Positions 20,698 through 31,826 are shown, counted from the first letter of the stretch. The stretch is 64,000 nucleotides of DNA from Theobroma cacao (GCF_000208745.1 NC_030859.1:16319373-16383372); one strand, 5' to 3'. The notes: a model not told the origin generated them from the letters alone. Numbers and translations are program-made.

Positions 20698-23620
20698 GTG
20701 CGACTTGTGATAAGACACGGTGGTCAGTGGGTGGATGGCATTTACAAGGGTGGTGAGTCACGAATGAGGGGAGTTAGGAGTGATTTGTCATTTGTGGGCT
20801 TGATGAAGCTGGTTGAAGATGTTGTTGAGGTAAACTCAGAAATTGACGAGATTGAGTTACATGCATTGATCAGTACACCCGGAGAGCTATCACGGCCAAT
20901 TATCAAGGACGATGAGGATGTTGCATTAATTTTACTAGAACAGAGGAATGTTCCGGCTGTGTATGTCAGCATTAAGGGATGCCAAACAAATGTTATGTCA
21001 CATGGAGAAGTTGGACAACATGGTAATCAGCTCAATCAAAATGAGATTTACAATGCTTCACATATACTATAGTATTCGGTCTATAACCCACAACAATGGC
21101 AGTTGAGGTATTCACAAGAGTTAGTGCAGCCCGATAGACGGACGACATTCACAGAACAGTTGGCTGCACAATTTCGATCAGGATGTGCATTAAACCAATT
21201 TCTTGCTTCTTTTGAACAAATGCAACGATCGGGTGAAACTGTAGAGTGTGTAATGCCATTGTCAAATGAGAATACGATAGTTGAGGACAACAATGTGAGG
21301 TTGGAGGGTGACACTGTGACGTTGGAGTATAATATTGTATTTGATGAGGGAAATGAGGATTTGTTTGTTGCCGATGAAGATAGATTTGATCACACTTTAG
21401 ATGATGAGCTTGAACAATCGCAAGATGACAGTTCAAACGATGACTGCCTTTATGACAGTGACATTCCAATTTGCAATAATGTTGAAGGCAAAACGGAACC
21501 TGTTGGAGGTGTTGATGTAGGAGATGTTCAGTGTGATGACCCCATATACAATAACCCCATTGTTGGTGAGAACGAGATTCGTTCCCTTGATACATTGCTC
21601 AATGACAGTGATCAGGAAAGGGAAAATGCAGGGATATCTTATACGTGGGTAATTGTAGGTACAGAAAGATTCTCCTTCCAAACAATTACCACTGAAGAGT
21701 CGACATGTGCCGAAGATCGCTTATACAAAGGAAGAATGTTTTCGTCGAAGGTCGAGTTGAAACGAGTTTTGAACATGTTGGTTATAAAAGAGAAGTTTGC
21801 GATAAGAGTAAAAAGGTCATGTAAAGCTCATTATAAGGTTGGTTGTAAGGACAAGGCATGCAAGTTCAGTGTTCGTGCAATGAAGTTACTTGATAGAGGA
21901 GAATATTGGAAAGTTCGAACATTCCACAAAGTACACACATGTACCATTGATGGTTTGCAAGGGCGGTTTCTAACTACTAGTGCGAAGAGGATTGGTGAAC
22001 TTATGTCACACAAGATTTGGGCTAATGGAGTAGCATTGAGACCTAAGGACATAATTTGTGAGATGAGGGTTCAGTGGGGATTGGAATGCTTGTATGGTAA
22101 GGCTTGGCAAGCGAAAAAGTATGCGGAGAGGCTTGTTTTCGATCCATCGGAGGAGTCATTTCAACTACTACCATTGTATTTTTATATGTTGGAACAAGAA
22201 ATCCTGGCACAGTGATTGTAGTGGCTACTGATGAGGAAGAGAGATTCAAATATTGTTTCTAGTCATACGGGGCTTGTATTCGGGGGTTTAGGGATGTAAT
22301 GCATCCTACGGTTGCAATTGATGCGACACATCTGAAAGGCAGGTTCAAGGGTGTTCTGTTTGTCGCTGTATGCAAAGATACGAACGAGTGCGTATATCCA
22401 GTTACGTTTGGCATCGGCCATGTTGAGGATGAAGACTCGTGGACGTGGTTTCTTAGCAAGCTGCGTGATGCGATTGGTTATCCTGAAAGCACTATGCTCA
22501 TTTCTGATCAGCATCTCGGCATTAAGAAAGTAATCCAAAATGTATACCCAGAAGCGCACCATGGTTTATGCGGTTACCATTTGAAAAAAAACTTTAAAAA
22601 CAAGTTCAAGCGCAACGATGTTTGTATGCTTTTCACCTTGACTCAAGAATGCTATAAGGTGGCCGATTTCAACAGACATATGAACCAGATACAGTAGATT
22701 CACTTGGGAGCCCACACGGACCTTATGAGAATAGGGCCTGAGAAATGGGCACGTGCATGTTCACAGGCAAGGCGATACCAAATGATGACATCCAATATTT
22801 CGAAATGTGTTAACTCATGCTTGAAGTATGCAAGACAAATGTCGATCACTGTTTTGATCGAGTTCATCAGATACATGTTCTAGCGTTGGTTCCATGAACG
22901 GTATGAGGAGGCCGTCAAGGTGACCACGCCCTTCAGCCCTTGGGTTGCTAAGCAGTTGAGTAAAAGGTTCAATGATGCACATCACTTTCTAGTTAAGCCT
23001 ATCAATCGAGTGGAGTTTGAAGTTAAAGACGGAAAGATGGATGGACTTGTAAACCTGTCCAAGAAGACGTGTTCATGTTGTGAGTTCCAAACAGATTTAC
23101 TGCCATGCAGCCATGCCATTGCAGCAATAAGGTCAAAATATCTTTATTTCTTATTTGAACCATAATTGACATAGCATTTACATTATGCTTGAAGATTGCG
23201 TTTTTAGTGTTTTTTAGTAAATGCAATCGTGAAGCCATTGAATTCTGTGCTGACTACTACAAGACAACTGTTTTCGTGGAGGGTTATTCAGGATCCATTA
23301 GGCCGGTAAGGCATCCTAGTGAGTGGGACATCCCCCCTCATGTGAAACAAATTATCGTCTTGCCCCCACCTTGGCGAGGCCAAGTAGGAAGACCTAGGAG
23401 GAGAAGGATTCCATCAGCTGGTGAAGGCAGTCGAGCACGGAGATGTTCGCAATATAAGAGGTACGGGCATAACAGACAAAACTGCCCATCCCCAATTACA
23501 GTTCCATCCATAAATTCGGCACCATCTTCAAGTCAATCGGTGACTCCAAGATTGCGCCGACCCAAAGCATGTTCAAGTTGTAGACAAACCGGTCACACAC
23601 ACAATAATTGTCCAATATGA
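20698..23620 (+). pseudogene. mudrA-type transposase (MULE), disabled
   Basis: N-terminal mudrA segment RLVIRHGGQWVDGIYKGG (20698 on), acidic linker (about 21300-21600), DNA-binding MuDR region (LYKGRMFSSKVELKRVLNML near 21720), transposase core (VAIDATHLKGRF near 22310, LISDQHLG near 22500), SWIM zinc finger CSCCEFQTDLLPCSHAI (near 23070) and two C-terminal CCHC knuckles. The first knuckle has Tyr for its second Cys (CSQYKRYGH); the second, CSSCRQTGHTHNNC, is intact. An 86-bp intron (23132-23217) restores the frame after the SWIM finger. Damage: in-frame stops at 21070, about 22261, 22695 and about 22880, and a frameshift near 22190-22210. In the NISKCVN stretch I expect the family Glu where Lys stands. 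Most stops are CAG-to-TAG-like changes. Confidence 0.9.
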
Positions 23621-23722
23621 AGGACAATGTTTGAAAATGTAGGGTGTGTTGTGAATGAAGACAGCTTGACTGCCTAACTAAATGTGTCTAAAAATTGTAG
23701 TTGAATTCGTTTTGCTTTACGA

Positions 23723-23975
23723 ATTTGTCTGTTCGGTCATTCTATGAGGCACTTTTAGTTACGGACTTTGTTGCCAAACATTTCAAGTAGATAAGCCTGT
23801 CAAGGCCTCTGTGTGATCAAGATCGTGTTAAAGTAAATTCTCACATTGTTTGTAAAAATGTTTCTGATTACAATCTCCATCAGACAGGAGCCATGTATTT
23901 GTTTATCTGCCTGAAATGTTTGGCAACAAAGTCTGTAACTAAAAGTGGCTCATAGAATGACCGAGTAGACAAAAT
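23723..23975. repeat. Inverted repeat, ~72-bp arms, downstream of mudrA
   Basis: Positions 23723-23795 and 23902-23975 are inverted copies with a few mismatches. The shared core is GGTCATTCTATGAG and AAACATTTCA, and about 106 bp lies between. The right arm runs into sequence duplicated from the 5' side of the Ulp1 gene at about 29340-29460. Confidence 0.85.
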
Positions 23976-24270
23976 GTCAAGATCCTTATACTGTATGCGT
24001 TGGATTTGCAAAACATGGCACAAATGCACCAGTGAGTTAAGCCATAATGTGCAACAAGGTATATAGAAGAAATAAATAAGGAATAAATGTGAGACACGCC
24101 ATGCATAACAAGTAAAATGTTGTGACACGCCGTGCATATCAAATAAAATATTTGGACACGCCATGCATAAGAAGAAAAATTTTATGACACGCCGTGCATA
24201 ACAAGTAAAATGTTGTGACACGCCATGTATAACAAGTAAATTGTGCTGACACGCCATGCATAACAAGTTC
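23976..24270 (-). repeat. Duplicate of the Ulp1-gene 5' segment plus array
   Basis: About 23976-24085 matches about 29345-29460 (shared GCGTTGGAT-TGCAAAACATG, TGAGTTAAGC and AATAAGGAATAAATGT). It then runs into six units of GACACGCCATGCATAACAAG type, about 31 bp each (24090-24265), as at 29.46 kb. It is thus a second copy of that junction. Confidence 0.8.
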
Positions 24271-24775
24271 TGGTGTGTAAATTTAGACGTACTATTTTAT
24301 AATGGCAGGATATAATTTTGGTCTGGAAACAACTGAAAAAATAAGGGAGAATGGATACAGAACAATTTCATACTGGAAGCAATTAGATGGATGGAAAAAT
24401 CTATATATTCAATGTTAATCAATGTAATGTTGGGCTGGTGCAGTCGGCGTGCCTGGAAGAGAAAGATGACGAACTTGAAAATTAATTAATGCCAATTTGG
24501 GTTGAGTGCAGAGACCATCGGAGTGACCAGGGGATAATTACAAGTTACCAATTCTGATCAATGGGAATTATATATGTCACCGTCAGAATCAGATTCGCCT
24601 AAAGTGATCCTGACGCCTTTGTTTATGGTTTTTACAATATATAATAAGTGTTTAAAATGAAAATTGGCCTTAGCATATTCCCATTTAGTTGTTTAGGGTT
24701 TAGGAATTAATTCAGTTGAAGTCGAAATGATTTTTTTTTAAAACTTCAGTGGAATTCGAAACGGTTACCATGGCG
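24271..24775. other. MULE spacer without features
   Basis: I see nothing coding here. TTTAAAATGAAAA-TGGCCTTA and AATTAATTCAGT-GAAGTC blocks at about 24650-24725 recur at about 30060-30130 upstream of the right-end array, so this spacer is also partly duplicated. Confidence 0.5.
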
Positions 24776-25215
24776 TGTCAACTGTTGAAGCAATAGCGTG
24801 TCACAGTCTTCTCACATATTCTAACCGTGGTGTGTCATAAATTCTTAACCTTGCTGTTTCACAGTCGTGACCCGATGAGTGCAAGCAGATTTATGGCGTT
24901 ACACGGCAGACTCGATGCAGTATCGTGGGGTCACACGCGACGGCCCAATCTTTATGACACGTCGACTGAAAGCAGATTAATGGCGTCACACGCTGAGTAT
25001 CTGGAGATTTATGGCATGACACGGCACGACCCAATTGTTCTGACACGCTGAGTTTAAGCAGATTTATCGGTTGACACGCTGAGTGTTAGTGGATTTACGG
25101 CGTCACACACTAACTTATTGCAGATTTTTAGAGTGACACGCTGAGTGCAAGCAAATGTATGTGGGGACACGCTGAGTGGTATCATGTTTATGGCGTCACA
25201 CGTTGACTTCTTGCG
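24776..25215 (+). repeat. GGCGTGTCAC/GCGTCACACGCTGAG array
   Basis: Degenerate units with cores GGCGTGTCA, GGCGTCACACG and GACACGCTGAGT, about 30-45 bp apart, lie between the 3' ends of the two convergent MULE genes. Confidence 0.7.
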
Positions 25216-25560
25216 ATTGTGTATCAAATTAAATATATTGTATATAGAAAAGGAAAAAAATTCTTGGTATCAAATTAATTGTGTATAGGCAAAAAAATTA
25301 ATTATGTATAAAATAATTGTACAAAGTATATTGTGTATACAGAAAGAATTATATCTGTTTACAATGAATTGTATACAATAAACTGTGTATACAAAAAATG
25401 TGTATAAAATGAATTGTATATAAAAATTTCTGTATACCAAAAAAATTGTACAGACAAGGGCCTATATGTTCAGGGTTCGCTCTCAAAACTGTTGGAAAAA
25501 ATTTCCAGAGCATATTGCGGACGCATTTTTGCAATCATATTCTTCTTAATTTTGATCTTT
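25216..25560. other. AT-rich TGTATA repeats beyond the Ulp1 gene
   Basis: Irregular TTGTGTATA-AAA units fill about 25216-25450. This is the 3' flank of the minus-strand gene. No coding frame is present. Confidence 0.5.
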
Positions 25561-26914
25561 TCTGATTGCAAAATATGCTCCATGTACCCTATCATGAACA
25601 TACCGTAATTGACACTATCATTCTACCAATGCACTTTAGGTTTTGGTAAATGAGTATCAAATGGCATGGTGTCAAATCCCATCTCTTCCGACGTATGTTG
25701 TTGAAATAACCGACTTGGTGGCAGATGAATGGCATCATTGTCGTCAAGGGTGTCATCTGACCCGCACGAACTCCGTTATCCTTAGCATCCAAAGTTCTTG
25801 CTGAGTCCACCACCTTGATCATCCACCTCACCAAGTCGATCTTCGTAACCACCCAATGCCCACCAACATTGCAAGGCGCGAGGATGAAATCCACATCTTT
25901 CCATTTTTTGGCGTACGTTGGCCTTTCACCCTCCACATAGCCCCGCAACCCATTTGGAATTTGCATTGTGGCTTGGGCATTTTCTGTTGGAAATTTGGTG
26001 TGTAGCATACATATGGTGTCCTGTGAAACATGTAAACATTAGCTTACACTTACACTTCATGCAATCAAAAACTTAATATTTATAAAATTGAACAATTTTC
26101 AAATAAACTTACGAAGAATATCGTGTCAACCATGCATGCATGGGTAGTTTACAACTTTGACTTCAGCCCTGTCATTCGCTTGCAGAGTAGGTTGAGGCAT
26201 GCGTCGATATGTTCACTTGTCATTTCCTCATTAGGATCCTCTAAGGTTGTGAAAAAGTCAGCCTCTTGATCCCCTAAGATGTCGACATTACGCCTGCATA
26301 TGTAACATAAAGAATTTCATAAGTCTTGGTAGATAACTGTTTCATTAAAAAACAATATTTGCAATTTTATTTACGAGCTTACCTTGCGGACTCCTCTTTC
26401 TTGAGAGCTTCGTAGTCTTCTACTATTTTATCCCTCACATCTCGACGGGTCACTAAGGGGTCGACGAATGGGCTTGCCATGTATTTGCTCACCATTTTCA
26501 GCCGTGCTCGCTCAGTTGGGTCTGAAATTTCTGCTGCACCATGATGGACAACAGATGACTCTGGTGACGACGACCGTATCTCAACTACATCAGGAGTGCT
26601 CCCACAATAAAGAACGATAGCTCCTGCTGCTGCGTCGAGGAATGCATCGGCCGGAGGAAGATGCTCTCCTTCAGCATCATCTGACTGAAGGGTGACATCC
26701 ATTGCCACAGTTTATTCGACGACATCATCGACATGAGTTACGTGCTCTCTGTCAGCACCAAGAACGTCATAGTCAATGTCAACACCAGGTTCATGATGTT
26801 GTCCATCATCAGCATCATCGTGCTCCAGACCAGCATCGTGAGATGGATCGCCCTACAAAATTGGAAAAATTGTTAGTTAGCTCTTAATATACCACAAACC
26901 ATAGATAGTAAAAT

Positions 26915-27225
26915 GTTGTGACACGCAGTGCATACCAAGTAAAATGTTGTCACACGCCATGCAAAACAAGTAAAATGTCGTGACACGCCATGCATAACAA
27001 GATAAACTTGGTGACACGCCAAGGATAACGAGGAAAATGTTGTGACACTCCATGCAAAATAAGTAAAATGTTGTGACACGCCATGCATAACAAGATAAAC
27101 TTGGTGACACGTCAAGGATAACAAGCAAAATGTTTTGACACGCCATGCATGTCAAATCAAACGTTGTGACACGCCATGAATAACAAGTAAAATATTGTGA
27201 CATGCTAAAGCTGACACGGCAATAA
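26915..27225 (-). repeat. GACACGCCATGCATAACAAG array in a Ulp1 gene intron
   Basis: About nine ~31-bp units with GACACGCCA-GCATAACAAG and AAATGTTGT. Every second or third unit has the variant CTTGGTGACACGCCAAGGAT, so a higher-order pattern of about 123 bp is visible (27000-27060 against 27090-27125). Confidence 0.8.
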
Positions 27226-27549
27226 CTAACTATAATACAAATGTCCTGACCCGCTAATGACCAAAAACCAGTTAAACCACTACCACTTAACCCAAAAAAC
27301 CATCAAACCATCAAGAAAACAAGTTTAAACAGTTGTTAAACGTAAACCATCAAAATACAAGCAAAGATAGAATAACGTACTTGTGATTTAAGGCCGTCAA
27401 GAATCCGACCAATGATACAGTCCTTAAACGTTTGCATTGCTACACTTAATGACTGAATTGAAGCCTTCAGCTCCAACATCTCTTTTTCATGCTTGCGCAT
27501 GATCCGTCAGAGCTGGCAGATTGTGACTGCTCCGTTATTGACTGTTCTC

Positions 27550-27875
27550 GACTAGGTCAACTACAATAACATATATAACTGTGTTATTCAATAATCATAT
27601 ATGGAATTGATGAACATTAACCGTTATAACTTTAATATCCTAACCGACGGCTCGTTAGCAGTTTGTGGTGGAGCTGGACCGATCGGTGCTTGAAGACCTG
27701 TCGTCACTTCCGCATGCTGCAATTAGATATATAACTGTGTTATTCAATAATCATGTATGGAATTGTTGAACATGAACCGTTACAACTTTAATATCCTTAC
27801 CACCTACTCGTTAGCTGTCTGCGGTGGAGTCGGACCGATCGGTGCTTGTGGACCTGTCGTCACTTTTGCACCGAC
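27550..27875 (-). repeat. Tandem duplication of a small Pro-rich exon and its intron
   Basis: About 27560-27715 and 27727-27875 match (shared ATATAACTGTGTTATTCAAT, CGTTA-AACTTTAATATCC and GGACCGATCGGTGCTTG). On the minus strand each encodes a QAPIGPxPPQTANE segment. Confidence 0.75.
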
Positions 27876-29454
27876 AGGTCATTTCCACTCTGCGTCTGAG
27901 GAGGACCGGTGGGTGGTTCTGGAGCTGCAGGCCTATGGTCCAACTGCAAACACAGAAATATTATTCGATAATCACAAATGGAATTGGAGAACACAAAACT
28001 GTTACAATTGTCCTTACCGGCTGTTCACTACCTTGACCATGCTCGTCCCCTTCATCCATCAACTCATCAACTAAAGCAGCGGAGGCGTGCATCCGTTTCG
28101 TGCCACCAGAGGCTCTTTTTTCCTTCAAGCTTCTCCTTTTTTGCCTCGCACCTAAGCCCTAATCCGACTGATCCTCCATGTGCCTTATTGGCACGTACTC
28201 GTGGCCCTTCGATAACGGGACATCAAGGTCCACAAAATACTCTCGAAAGGCCTCATCCGTGGTGGGTTCCAACGTCTCTAGTGCCCACAACTGCAAATAA
28301 ACAAATAAAATGTTGTCATTATCGAATAGGGAAAATTATTTTACAAATATAACGTAAAAATTAGCAGCTGTTCACTCACTTGGTTAGATGACTCTAACTT
28401 CTGAATTGCCTTGTAGAAGTCTTTTGGCTTCTGAATGCAAACCCATCTGTACATTCGTGGGTAGACGTTGTCCTTCGGACTAAAGAGGGCAACTATTTTT
28501 TTGAGGGTCAAAATTGCCTCAATTGCCCAGAACTGCATGTCAAATGTAACCATTATTAGACCGTTAATCATAAACGACTGCACCCATAAATTTTTTGTTC
28601 GAAAGAATACTGAAAAATGTTACGTTATAGTACCTGTATCACCCATGCGAATCCGTAAATGTTGTAGCGTAACCGAGTTTCCTTTGTCACGCTCAAGTCA
28701 AGAACTTTGAACCCCTTCAAAAGGTAGTCCAAGGTCAGCTTCCAAACATAGTGCCCCCATGGTAAGACATTCCAAACGTCGATGTCCTCCACCAATGATA
28801 GCAACCAAGGCATCACCCGTCTACGGTAGTCTTGATCAAATAAAATGTTATTCGCGATCAAGATGAATGCCATCTTGGTCGCGTCTCCTGGTCGCTGAAA
28901 GTTACCCCCGCGAAAGGTATTAAGCAAAGCCTGTAGCTTAACGCTGTCCTGCCCATTCCAGTATCTTGCATGAATTCCCTCCGCAACAACCTCGTACAGT
29001 CGTCTGAACACATCGGGCATTGGACCAAACTTCAGCCCAGTGATGAGGCAGAACTCTTGCTTTGATAGTCGCGCCTTACTCTTGCCAATGGCAAACCATA
29101 GCTCATGGTCCATTGACTGGCTCTCAGTATTTGGCGAATCATGATGTTGTGCAAGAGACCGATGCAAAAGTACCCTTGTGGATAGACGTCTAGGAGCATT
29201 TCGAAGCAGGTACGCTTAACTGGATCGTACTCCCCCTTCTGTTGGAGAGTTTTTGTGATGTAATGCAGCTGCGACCACTTACAGTGGGTGTTAATTGAGA
29301 CGTTGAACGCCCACTTCTCCTTCGGCATGATCAACAAACTGTCAAGATTCTCATATTGTCTGCGTTGGATCTGCAAAACATGACACACATGCACTAGTGA
29401 GTTAAGCAGTCATGTGCAATAAGGTACACTGAAGATATAAATAAGGAATAAATG

Positions 29455-29725
29455 TTGTGACATGCCATGCATTGCAATCAAAATGTTGTGACACGCCATG
29501 TATAACAAGTAAAATGTTGTGACACGCCATGAATAACAAGTTAAACGTTATGACACGCCATGCATATCAAGTAAAATGCTGTCACACGCCATGCATAACA
29601 AGTAAAATTCTATGACATGACATGCATATCAAGTAAAATGCTGTCACACACCATGCATATCAAGTAAAATGCTGTCACACGCTATGCATATCAAGTAAAA
29701 TGTTGTCACACGCCAATAACTAACT
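29455..29725 (-). repeat. GACACGCCATGCATAACAAG array upstream of the Ulp1 gene
   Basis: About eight units of roughly 31 bp with CACGCCATGCATA-CAAG and TAAAATG-TGT. It is the parent or sister of the array at 24.09 kb, because the flanking sequence is shared too. Confidence 0.8.
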
Positions 29726-30180
29726 ATAATAACAATGGCGTCACATGGTAAACACCCAAAACCCCTAAAACCACTACGGCTTAACCACAACAACCATCAA
29801 ACCAGCAAGAAAACACAATCGAAACATTTGCAAAGAAAAACAAAAAACCCAAACATATCAAACAAACCTAGGAAAAAATAAAAAATTAATGAACATAAGA
29901 ATGTTGAGAATTTGAGACTCACTGATCTCTTTATTCATGGCCGACATTTTTGCTGGTGCTGTGGTTTCGTTCCACTTGCAAAGAGCCTTCTCGAACACTC
30001 CAGTACCGACGGGAATGAGAAATGAATCACACAGACGTTACGAATTCTGAATAATAACTGTTTAAAATGAAAAATGGCCTTATAATATTCTTATTTATTC
30101 TGAAAAAAGGGAATTAATTCAGTGGAAGTCCAAATGATTACCACGTTAACTGCTCGTTTTTTTTCCTCTCTCTATTTCAA
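29726..30180. other. MULE spacer, right part
   Basis: No gene is seen. It holds a short minus-strand Met-initiated stretch (near 29949) that may be the true 5' end of the Ulp1 gene, and the block shared with 24.65-24.73 kb. Confidence 0.35.
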
Positions 30181-30299
30181 ACCATGACGTGTCAGCTGCT
30201 CAAGCACTGTCGTGTCACACACTCTAAACCATGACCATGGCGTATCAGCTTTTCAAGCAATGCCGTGTCACACACTCTAAACATGATCATGGGTTGTCA

Positions 30300-30690
30300 C
30301 CAACTCTGAACTCTGGCGTGTCACAGATTCCCTCCATGTAGTCTCACCAACTTTGAACGCTGACGTGTCACAGATTCTCTCCATGGTGTGTCACCAACTC
30401 TTAACTCTAGCATCTCACAGATTCAATCCATGGCGTTTCACCAACTTTGAACGCTTGAGTGTCACAGGTTCCCTCCATGCCGTGTCACCAACTCTTAATT
30501 TGGCGTGTCACAGATTCCCTCCATGGCGTCTCACTAACTCTGAACGCTGCTGTGTCACAGATTCCCACCATGGCATGTCACCAACTCTGAACTCTGGTGT
30601 CTCACAGATTCCCTCCATGGCGTCTCACCAACTTTGAGTGGTGTCGTGTCACACATTCCCAACATGACGTTTCACAAACTCTAAACCCTA
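30300..30690 (+). repeat. 47-bp tandem array in the MULE right end
   Basis: About eight units of roughly 47 bp, each of the form CACCAACTCTGAACxCTGG-CGTGTCACAGATTCCCTCCATGG with variants. Two looser units lie just before (30185-30300). The GCGTGTCAC core has the same orientation as in the left-end array. Confidence 0.88.
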
Positions 30691-31164
30691 CCCTGCGACA
30701 GCCATCTAACATATGGCCTGCTATAGCAGGACCATTTCCTGCTTGGATTCACATCTTTCTCCTTTCAATTCACCACCGTATCAAGGATTTCTAGTTTCAC
30801 ATCATTAGCTAAGCTTTCCATTCATGATGACCTCGTTCGATTTAATATATCTCTTATCCTATTATCTGAATGCCATGTCTCAAATCTCTGAAAACCTATA
30901 TCATGCAACATTATTTTGTTTTGCACAACCTTCGAAAAAAAAATTTGGGTATTTTGCACAACCAATCTTTGCATATTTATTTATTTTCTCTCATTTTCAC
31001 CTGTTTGAGAGTGCACACTAACGAAGACGGCTCATTAAGGGCATTTTTATCCCAAAATCTTTTCTGGTGGCTAAAAAAGTTAAAAGTATCCCGACTGTTA
31101 TTTACAAAAACACGTTATTTATAAAGGCTAAAAAAAAAATCCCCTAAAAAACATATAGAGTCAA

Positions 31165-31470
31165 CATTCTCTATCTCTTATTTTTTATGATCACAAAACA
31201 CTCCAAGATTAATAATGCAATGTCTATGTTCAATATGAATGTTTCAAATCTTTATGCATAATGAGGTGCTCCCCCTTAGTCAATGCATCTACTTTTCTTT
31301 ACATAATATTCAACNTATCTCTTATTTTTGATGATCACAAAACACTCCAAGATTAATAATGCAATGTCTATGTTCAATATGAATGTTTCAAATCTTTATG
31401 CATAATGAGGTGCTCCCCCTTAGTCAATGCATCTACTTTTCTTTACATAATATTCAACAAAACCAAAATT
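31165..31470. repeat. Near-exact doubling around an N (likely assembly artefact)
   Basis: About 31167-31314 is repeated almost base for base at 31316-31464, and a single N lies at the joint. The intact LTR at about 38983-39128 has this segment once. Confidence 0.85.
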
Positions 31471-31826
31471 GAGCATCACACACATAAATTAAACATGAAG
31501 ACCTATTTAACTTAGTCTTTCTTATCTCTTTTTCTTTTTCATCATTAAACAAGATATTCAAAACTCCCCCTTAATGAGTGCATCAAGATTTTCCTTTAAT
31601 CTTTAAATCAACTTTAATGAATGAGAATTATAAGCGTTTATACACCTAAGTCATACAAGCTTATAGATATAGTTCAATAACTACAAGAGTCAAGCTTGTG
31701 TCTATGTAAGAACAAATGTATGGGAGTTAAATCATTTCAAGAATTTGTCAAAGATTACTCAAATAGTGTTCAAGAAAATTTGATCATTTTGTCATAATCA
31801 AAACTATAATAATTTGAAAGCTAACA

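Larger units (their letters stand above)
25560..29394 (-). pseudogene. DUF1985/Ulp1 (C48 peptidase) gene captured in the MULE
   Basis: It is a plant transposon-borne relative of SUMO proteases. The 5' part (29394 to about 29160) is followed by a frameshift, then DUF1985 (ELWFAIGKSKARLSKQEF; exon end 28634, GTACTA donor), an exon 28532-28380 (FWAIEAILTLKK, PRMYRW), proline-rich duplicated exons near 27.6-27.9 kb, an exon with SDPTERARLKMVSKYMASP (26708-26381), an exon 26293-26113 with one stop, and the peptidase exon from 26021. The catalytic His is in GGHWVVTKIDL and the Asp in VVDSA. Where the family has the nucleophile Cys (…C-G-M-F) this copy reads NYGMF, and a stop and a frameshift precede it. 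The peptidase would be dead. Exon limits between 26.7 and 28.3 kb are uncertain. Confidence 0.82.
19737..31144. mobile_element. Mutator-like element with mudrA and DUF1985/Ulp1 genes (KI-MULE type)
   Basis: A 9-bp direct repeat TAAAAAACA flanks it (19728-19736 and 31145-31153), and the intact LTR at 38.9 kb shows the empty site. It carries a mudrA transposase pseudogene on + (20698-23620) and a DUF1985/Ulp1 gene relic on - (about 25560-29394), a pairing known from Kaonashi/KI-type Mutator-like elements. The ends (GAGAAAATTG left, GGGGATTTTT right, each read inward) are not long inverted repeats, as in non-TIR MULEs. Six blocks of short repeats built on GGCGTGTCAC lie at the ends, between the genes and inside the Ulp1 gene. 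Confidence 0.9.
18547..31826 (-). repeat. 3' LTR of the SIRE-like element, split by the MULE
   Basis: It consists of 18547-19736 and 31145-31826, joined across the Mutator-like insertion. It matches 37815-39498. The outer end is ACCAGCA (minus strand) against the TSD, and the inner end TGTTAGC sits at 31826. Part of it (about 31170-31470) is doubled around an N. Confidence 0.88.

Noticed and set aside
21149..21595. 148-codon minus-strand frame rich in His/Gln
   Set aside because: It is antisense to the acidic linker of mudrA; composition explains its openness.
26877..27203. Open frames of 83-108 codons on the minus strand with repeated CYAWRVTTF-type segments
   Set aside because: They are translations of the ~31-bp array; the repeat length keeps frames open by chance. 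The same holds for 23880-24266 and 30353-30637.
20280..30690. CRISPR-like regular repeats
   Set aside because: The units are contiguous or vary in spacing with no unique spacers, they lie in a plant transposon, and no cas-like gene is present. They are transposon minisatellites.
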